Positions 58,839 to 64,000 of a DNA stretch of 64,000 nt are shown piece after piece. How positions within the stretch are numbered: position 1 is the first letter of the stretch; each line of letters opens with the position of its first letter. The position numbers and the translations under genes are program-made. The stretch covers positions 22,894 to 86,893 of the forward strand of contig UQNN01000010.1 in NCBI GenBank assembly GCA_900542445.1, given 5' to 3'. The DNA comes from an uncultured Eubacteriales bacterium (GTDB lineage Bacteria; Bacillota; Clostridia; Christensenellales; Aristaeellaceae). The notes beneath the pieces are model-generated. The model was not told where the DNA came from, searched no databases, and saw only the letters and a program-made list of their open reading frames with translations.

Positions 58839-59822
58839 ATGAAAAAAATGCTGATTGGCGCGCTCACCCTGTCTCTGGCCGTTGCGGCTTCCGCCGGAGC
58901 GCTGGCGGAAAAATACAACCTGATGTTCAGCCACACGCTGACGGAAAACGATCCGTATCATCAGGCGTTTGTGCAGTGGGCCGACGCGGTTTCCGAACGC
59001 ACGAACGGAGAACTGACGATTGACGTGTATGCGAACGCTCAGCTCGGCGCCGAAGAGGATGTCATCGAGCAGATGCGCATGGGCGCTAACATCGGCCACA
59101 ATACCGATTTTGCGCGTCTGGGCAACTATGTGCCGGAAGTCGCCGTGTTCAACGGGCCGTACATGCTCGAAAGCCTGGACGATGTGAAGAAGGCGCAGCA
59201 GCTTGACTGCGTGAAGGAATGGGAAAAGCGCCTTGAAGAAGAATTCGGTCTGAAAGTGCTTTCTTTCGCTTATGTGCAGGGCTACCGTAATGTGATTTCC
59301 AATAAGGCTGTCACCAAGCCGGAAGATCTTTCCGGCATGAAGATCCGCACGGCGGGCGCGCCGATTTGGCAGGAATCCATCCGCGCGATCGGCGCAACGC
59401 CGGTTTCGCTGGCTCGTTCCGAAATCTATTCCGCGGCCCAGACGAAGGCCATCGACGGTATTGAGGATGTGTATACCGCGTATGCCAACGCGCAGCTCAA
59501 CGAAGTGCTGAAGGTTGTTTCCGAAACGCATCACATCTATCTGGTGAACGTGAGCGTCTGCTCTGCGGACTGGTTCAACAGCCTGCCGGAAGAGTATCAG
59601 CAGATTCTGGTGGAAGAAGCCGACAAGGCCGGTTACGCAGTTTCCGAGTCCATCCAGGAGAATGCGGATCAGGTTAAGCAGGAGATGATCGACGCTGGCG
59701 TGACCATCGTTCCGTATGAGGACATCGACATCGAAGCTTTCAAGGCCGCCGGCGAGAAGGCGTATGAAGTGATGGGCATCACCGAAGCGAAGAAGGCCGT
59801 TTACGAAGGCCTGGGCAAGTAA
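58839..59822 (+). CDS. TRAP transporter substrate-binding protein DctP
   Basis: 327 residues, RBS AAAGGAGG. Signal peptide MKKMLIGALTLSLAVAASAG. DctP marks: 'YNLMFSHTLTENDPYHQAFV', 'SERTNGELTIDVYANAQLGA' followed by 'EEDVIEQMRMGANIGH', and 'PEDLSGMKIRTAGAPIWQES' with the carboxylate-binding Arg. It is clearly diverged from the DctP at 48225. The ligand is probably a sugar acid or similar carboxylate. Confidence 0.93.
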   Translation: MKKMLIGALTLSLAVAASAGALAEKYNLMFSHTLTENDPYHQAFVQWADAVSERTNGELTIDVYANAQLGAEEDVIEQMRMGANIGHNTDFARLGNYVPEVAVFNGPYMLESLDDVKKAQQLDCVKEWEKRLEEEFGLKVLSFAYVQGYRNVISNKAVTKPEDLSGMKIRTAGAPIWQESIRAIGATPVSLARSEIYSAAQTKAIDGIEDVYTAYANAQLNEVLKVVSETHHIYLVNVSVCSADWFNSLPEEYQQILVEEADKAGYAVSESIQENADQVKQEMIDAGVTIVPYEDIDIEAFKAAGEKAYEVMGITEAKKAVYEGLGK

Positions 59823-59841
59823 GATAAGAGGCTGATACGCT

Positions 59842-60330
59842 GTGAAGAAGATATACCATTGGATTTGCGAGGCGGAAAAGGTCATCGCCATGACCGGAAT
59901 TGTGCTGATGACGATTTTTATCTTCCTTGGCGCAGTCAGCCGTGCGGTGGGCCATCCGTTCAGTTGGACGACGGATATGGGCGTGTTTATGCTCGCGTGG
60001 TCAACGTTCCTCGGCGGAGACATCGCTTTCCGCGAGGGACGGCTGGCCAATCTGGATATCGTGCTGGCCAAATTTCCGGTGAAGGCGCAAAAGGGGATTG
60101 TCTCGGCGGTGTATGCCATCATCGTGGCGTTCCTTGTCTGCATGATTTACTTTGGCGCAAAGCTGACGTATTCATCTCGATTCCGCACGTTTAACGGCAT
60201 TCAGGGGTTCAGCTATTCCTGGGTGACGGTCTGCATGCCCGTGTGCGCGGCGCTGATGCTCATTTCCGCAATCGGCCGATATGTGAAGCTGATGAAGGAA
60301 ACAGATCAAAAGCAGATCGCGAAGCTGTAA
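59842..60330 (+). CDS. TRAP transporter small membrane subunit DctQ
   Basis: 162 residues with a GTG start, 19 bases after dctP. Four helices; 'AVSRAVGHPFSWTTDMGVFM', 'LAWSTFLGGDIAFREGRLAN' and 'FSYSWVTVCMPVCAALMLIS' fit DctQ. It bridges DctP and DctM. Confidence 0.88.
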   Translation: MKKIYHWICEAEKVIAMTGIVLMTIFIFLGAVSRAVGHPFSWTTDMGVFMLAWSTFLGGDIAFREGRLANLDIVLAKFPVKAQKGIVSAVYAIIVAFLVCMIYFGAKLTYSSRFRTFNGIQGFSYSWVTVCMPVCAALMLISAIGRYVKLMKETDQKQIAKL

Positions 60331-60366
60331 TCCACAGAAGAACTAGAAATTGAGGTGATACGGGTC

Positions 60367-61644
60367 ATGCTGATTGTTTTCATCGCGTTTATCATTTTCC
60401 TGATTGTCGGCATGCCGATTGCTTTTGCGGTAGGCATTTCGGGCGCGCTGTTCTTTGTGCAGCACAGCAACCTTCCGGCGACCATCATGGTGCAGATGCC
60501 GCTGACGCAGGCGCAGAATTTTGCGCTTCTGGCGGTGCCGCTGTTCATCTTTGCGGGCAACCTGCTGAACTGCGGCGGAACGACGGACAGGCTTGCCAAG
60601 TTCGCGGGCATTCTGACCGGACGCATGCGCGGCGGCTATGCGCAGACCAGCGTCGTGCTGTCCACGATGATGGGCGGCGTTTCCGGCTCGGCTATTGCGG
60701 ACGCGGCCATGGAAGCGCGCCTTCTGGGCGGCGACATGAAGAAAGCGGGCTATTCCAAGGGATTCATTGCCTGCAACATTGCCTTTACCGGATTGATTAC
60801 GGCGACGGTTCCGCCCGGAAACGCCATGATCATTTACGGCACGACGGGCAACGTTTCCATCGGCAAACTCTTTACCACGGGACTGGTCGTCGGCCTGTTC
60901 ATGATGCTGGTGATGATGTTCACGACGTGGATGATCGCCGCGATTCGCGGATACAAGCCGGCCAGAACCGAAAAAGCGAAGCCGCGCGAAGTGTGGGAAG
61001 CGTTCAAAGAGTGCTTCTGGGCGCTGCTCTTCCCGGTCATTTTGTTGGTGGGCATCCGCGCGGGTCTGTTTACGCCCTCTGAGGTTGGCGCTTTTGCCTG
61101 TGTATATGCGGCGTTTGTCGGCGTGTTCATCTACAAGGAATTGAATTGGAAAACTTTCGTTCAGGCGCTTGGAGATACGACGCGGGACGTCGGCGCGGTC
61201 ATGTTCATCATTGCGTTGTCTGCGCTGTTTGGTTATGGCGTGCCGATCGACAAAGTGCCCCAGAAGGTTGCGGAAATCATGCTGGGCATTACCAGCAATC
61301 CGCATTTGATTCTCGTTTTGATTATCCTGATGCTGACGGTCGTGGGCATGTTTATGGAAGGCGCGGCGACGATTCTGATTTTGACGCCGATTCTTCTGCC
61401 CGTGATCAAATCCATCGGAATCGATCCCGTTCATTTCGGCATGATTATCTGCACGGTGGTGACGATGGGCAACTGCACGCCGCCGGTTGGACTGTCGATG
61501 TATACGGTGAACTCCATCATCGATTGCTCGCTTGGCGAGTATACCAAAGAGATGATTCCGTGGCTGGCAACGTTCCTGATTGCCATGGCGATCCTTGCAT
61601 TCTTCCCGGCGCCGTTCATGTGGCTGCAAAACGTGCTGTATTGA
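60367..61644 (+). CDS. TRAP transporter large permease DctM
   Basis: 425 residues from MLIVFIAFII; GAGGTG nine bases upstream favours this ATG over the GTG at 60355, which lies inside that site. About 12 helices with 'VPLFIFAGNLLNCGGTTDRL', 'TMMGGVSGSAIADAAMEARL', 'FTGLITATVPPGNAMIIYG' and 'VTMGNCTPPVGLSMYTVNSI'. It performs ion-driven import with DctQ. Confidence 0.94.
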   Translation: MLIVFIAFIIFLIVGMPIAFAVGISGALFFVQHSNLPATIMVQMPLTQAQNFALLAVPLFIFAGNLLNCGGTTDRLAKFAGILTGRMRGGYAQTSVVLSTMMGGVSGSAIADAAMEARLLGGDMKKAGYSKGFIACNIAFTGLITATVPPGNAMIIYGTTGNVSIGKLFTTGLVVGLFMMLVMMFTTWMIAAIRGYKPARTEKAKPREVWEAFKECFWALLFPVILLVGIRAGLFTPSEVGAFACVYAAFVGVFIYKELNWKTFVQALGDTTRDVGAVMFIIALSALFGYGVPIDKVPQKVAEIMLGITSNPHLILVLIILMLTVVGMFMEGAATILILTPILLPVIKSIGIDPVHFGMIICTVVTMGNCTPPVGLSMYTVNSIIDCSLGEYTKEMIPWLATFLIAMAILAFFPAPFMWLQNVLY

Positions 61645-61690
61645 GCCTGAGAGGCTGACGGCCTGGGATTGATTGAACCGAAAAGGTGTA

Positions 61691-61750
61691 AAAAAACTCC
61701 CTTTATGAGAAACGGTGAGAAATCACCGCTCATCATGAAGGGAGTTTTTG
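61691..61750 (+). terminator. Terminator of the second TRAP operon
   Basis: AAAAAACTCCCTT and AAGGGAGTTTTT enclose an inner stem ACGGTGA/TCACCG: a long branched or extended hairpin with A and T tracts at its ends. Confidence 0.85.
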
Positions 61751-61829
61751 ACGCGCCGGAAGAATCGGCGCTACATATTCGGAGAGACGAAGAGCGCTTT
61801 GACGGTTGAAACACTGACGCGCTTTATTG

Positions 61830-61961
61830 CCTGAGCGCGCGGAGCGGAACAAGGGCTTTGAGGTTGATGATCTGCTCCCTTGGTCAGAAGAAATGAAGTC
61901 GTGGTTCTCGGCGGTGTGCGTGCTGAGAACCACGGCTTTTTCTGTATCGGGGGATGATTGA
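61830..61961 (+). pseudogene. Possible transposase remnant
   Basis: A short frame without a start reads 'RNKGFEVDDLLPWSEEMKSW' and then runs through a hairpin to a stop. 'DDLLPW' recalls the end of some IS66-type transposases, but the stretch is too short to be sure. The gap 61751-61829 shows no gene. Confidence 0.2.
61900..61940 (+). terminator. Hairpin with T tract
   Basis: CGTGGTTCTC and GAGAACCACG pair around a 14-base loop, then GCTTTTTCTG. No intact gene precedes it on this strand. Confidence 0.6.
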
Positions 61962-61995
61962 GCGGTTCCTCTTTTTCAGCAAGCAGAATCGAAAC

Positions 61996-62070
61996 AAAAG
62001 CACCCGCAGCAAACTTCGCAGAGGTGCCTGACCTTTGAAAGCGAATGCTGCGGGTGCTTTATTTTTTTAC
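61996..62070 (-). terminator. Terminator region of the hybrid kinase gene
   Basis: AAAGCACCCGCAGCA and TGCTGCGGGTGCTTT pair across a 34-base loop. T tracts lie outward on both strands. It follows the kinase stop codon directly. Confidence 0.6.
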
Positions 62071-62087
62071 GTCTGACCGGCGTTTGC

Positions 62088-64000
62088 TTACAGGATCTTG
62101 CGCAGCTCCTTCACAAGGTCGCCGATCACGATAGGCTTGGACAAAAAGCCGGTCATGCCGCTTTCCAAGGCGTTGCGGCGATCCTCGTCGAACGCGTTGG
62201 CAGTCATGGCAAGAATCGGGAGATTTGCCCGGACTGGGTCGTCCAGTGCGCGGATCTGCCGGGTGGCGGTATAGCCATCCATCACCGGCATCTGCACATC
62301 CATCAACAACAGATCATAGCTGCCCGGCGCTGCGGTGCTGACCTTTTCCACCGCAACTGCACCGTTTTCGGCCGTATCGACCCGGAAGCCGTACTCGCGC
62401 AGAATTTCCAGCGCGATCTCGCGGTTCAGCTCGTTATCCTCTACCAGCAGGATATGTCTGTCCTTGAAGTCGGCATTCTTTTCGGGCAGAAGTTCCTGCG
62501 TTGCATCCGTCTGTTTCTGCCCGAGGGCGCTCATCAGGGTCTCGCGCAGGTCAGACATAAACATGGGTTTGGAGCAGAAGGCGGTTACACCGGCAGCCTT
62601 TGCCTCCACTTCAATATCAGACCAGTCGTAGGCAGTCAGTATGATAATGGGCGTATCATCGTTCAGGCTGCGGATCTGGCGGGTGACCTCGATGCCGTTC
62701 ATGTCCGGCATCCGCCAGTCGATGATATAAGCGTGGTAGACATCGCCCATCTCGATGGACTGCCGCGCACGCAGCACCGCCTCCTTGCCGGAAAGGGTCC
62801 ACTCGGCGCGCATGCCCACCTTGACCAGCATCCTTGTCACACTGTCGCAGGTGTTGAAATCGTCGTCCACCACCAGCGCCTTCAAGCCTTCCAGCTCGGT
62901 GATCTTTTCCACCGGACGGTGCTCCGCCTGTGTGCGCATGGGCAAGCAGATGATAAACTCGCTACCCTTGCCCTGCGCCGTCTGCACTTTGATGGTGCCG
63001 CCCATCATATCCACGATGTTTTTGGTAATCGCCATACCAAGACCGGTGCCCTGTATCTGGCTTACCGTGGAGCTGCGCTCCCGCTCAAACGGCTCAAAGA
63101 TCTTTTGGACAAACTCCGGGCTCATGCCGATGCCGTTGTCCTTGACGCGGAACTCGTACTGCCCACAGCCGTGCACCTTACCGGCCAGCTGCCGCACCCG
63201 CACAGAGACCGTGCCGCCCGCCGGGGTAAACTTGATGGCGTTGGACAGGAGGTTCAGCAAGATCTGGTTCAGGCGGGTCTTGTCGCAATAGACATCCTCT
63301 TCGGTCACATCCATTACGTCCATATACAGTTCCAGCTGCTTTGCGTAGATCTGCCCGCTGACGATGGTTCTCAGATCGTGCAGCACATCCGAAAGGTTGA
63401 CTTCCACTTCCTCCAGATGGATCTTTCCGCTTTCAATGCGGCTCATATCCAGCACATCGTTGATGAGGGAGAGCAGATGGTTGCTGGATGCAAGGGTCTT
63501 GGCAAGATAATCCTTCACCCGATCCTTATCGTCAATATTGCTGATCGCCAGCGTGGTAAAACCGATGATGGCGTTCATGGGGGTGCGGATATCGTGGGAC
63601 ATATTGGAAAGGAAGGTGCTCTTGGCGCGGTTGGCGGTCTCGGCGGCTGCAACGGCATTGGAAAGCGCCTGATTCACCTGCTTGTCGGCGGTGCGGTCGG
63701 ACATGACAAGGATGTACTTGGTTCTGCCCTCCACCTCGCTGCACATGGCGATGTTATGGAACCAGCGTCGCTCTTTGGTTTCCGGATGCTCATACTCGAA
63801 ATCCCATTCGCGCTCTTCCCCGCTGAGAAGCCCTTCCAGAAAATTTTTACCGTGCTCTGGGGCGTTTTTCGGGTGCAGCTTGTCCAGAACAAAAACATCC
63901 TGCCGGACTTCTTTCCACGGTATGCCCAGCAGGCGCTCGATGTTCGGGCTGACATAATCCACCTTGGAGGTCTTGGCGTCCAGCATCAGGAAAACGTCGT
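62088..64000 (-). CDS. Hybrid sensor histidine kinase with two receiver domains, N-terminus outside the window
   Basis: At least 637 codons, open to the window edge. Order: end of a PAS domain ('DYVSPNIERLLGIPWKEVRQ'), HisKA ('FLSNMSHDIRTPMNAIIGFT'), HATPase ('NLLSNAIKFTPAGG', 'GTGLGMAITKNIVDMMGG'), receiver 1 ('ALVVDDDFNTCDS', 'YIIDWRMPDMNG') and receiver 2 ('HILLVEDNELNREIALEILR', 'LLLMDVQMPVMDGYT'). There is no Hpt domain at the C-terminus. Thr is nearly always ACC and Ala mostly GCC, unlike the ACG/GCG of neighbours, which suggests recent transfer. The signal sensed is unknown. Confidence 0.93.
   Translation of the reverse strand, partial: DVFLMLDAKTSKVDYVSPNIERLLGIPWKEVRQDVFVLDKLHPKNAPEHGKNFLEGLLSGEEREWDFEYEHPETKERRWFHNIAMCSEVEGRTKYILVMSDRTADKQVNQALSNAVAAAETANRAKSTFLSNMSHDIRTPMNAIIGFTTLAISNIDDKDRVKDYLAKTLASSNHLLSLINDVLDMSRIESGKIHLEEVEVNLSDVLHDLRTIVSGQIYAKQLELYMDVMDVTEEDVYCDKTRLNQILLNLLSNAIKFTPAGGTVSVRVRQLAGKVHGCGQYEFRVKDNGIGMSPEFVQKIFEPFERERSSTVSQIQGTGLGMAITKNIVDMMGGTIKVQTAQGKGSEFIICLPMRTQAEHRPVEKITELEGLKALVVDDDFNTCDSVTRMLVKVGMRAEWTLSGKEAVLRARQSIEMGDVYHAYIIDWRMPDMNGIEVTRQIRSLNDDTPIIILTAYDWSDIEVEAKAAGVTAFCSKPMFMSDLRETLMSALGQKQTDATQELLPEKNADFKDRHILLVEDNELNREIALEILREYGFRVDTAENGAVAVEKVSTAAPGSYDLLLMDVQMPVMDGYTATRQIRALDDPVRANLPILAMTANAFDEDRRNALESGMTGFLSKPIVIGDLVKELRKIL

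Overview
The window reads as chromosome of a GC-rich Bacillota, most likely a gut-type member of class Clostridia. The evidence is strong AGGAGG-type ribosome binding sites, TTGACA/TATAAT promoters with 17-base spacing, ECF, TRAP and CUT-type importers, an LCP-like wall protein, YesM/YesN two-component genes, and codon use that strongly prefers GCG and ACG. I cannot name the genus from sequence alone. Nearly all of it is coding. I saw no rRNA, CRISPR array, intact mobile element or origin, and one tRNA (Val, CAC anticodon).

Layout. 1-5.2 kb: the 5' part of a solute-binding protein gene (minus strand), divergent from a MarR regulator that has a large operator palindrome and heads an operon for a heterodimeric ABC exporter. 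5.4-5.6 kb: tRNA-Val with its own promoter and terminator. 5.7-20.8 kb: a surface-polysaccharide region with two GT2 and two GT4 glycosyltransferases, a Wzy/ligase-like membrane protein, an initiating sugar transferase, a six-hairpin glycosidase-like protein, a secreted CHAP-type protein, GtrA, an LCP-like protein, proA, a secreted polysaccharide deacetylase and a zinc-ribbon protein. Two families of short hairpin repeats sit in the gaps here. 21-27.5 kb: a pectin or rhamnogalacturonan oligosaccharide locus (RpiB-like isomerase, GH28, GH105, CUT1 importer without its own ATPase). 27.8-31 kb: an ECF transporter (UPF0397-type S component, fused double ATPase, EcfT).

31.5-45.8 kb is the most unusual part. 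A run of small-molecule enzymes (cupin, DMT permease, YhcH, PanE-like reductase, cyclase-family hydrolase) converges on a GntR/UTRA regulator. Divergent from the regulator is an operon of a CUT2 sugar importer, a phosphotriesterase-family lactonase, a creatininase-family amidohydrolase, an FGGY kinase, an MBL hydrolase and a 393-residue protein of no family I recognise. Its promoter is built into a perfect 32-bp palindrome. This looks like an inducible pathway for a sugar-lactone-like substrate.

46-54.8 kb: a YheO-type sensor-regulator, RidA plus a YcxB-like protein (minus strand), and a divergent TRAP importer operon carrying an amidohydrolase, a threonine-synthase-like PLP enzyme and an M20 deacylase/peptidase. 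This suggests uptake and breakdown of an N-substituted amino acid. 55-61.6 kb: a YesN/YesM pair, a sugar-phosphate isomerase-like TIM barrel and a second TRAP importer. 61.7-64 kb: a hairpin-rich gap, then a hybrid histidine kinase (minus strand, cut by the window edge) whose codon use differs from everything around it.
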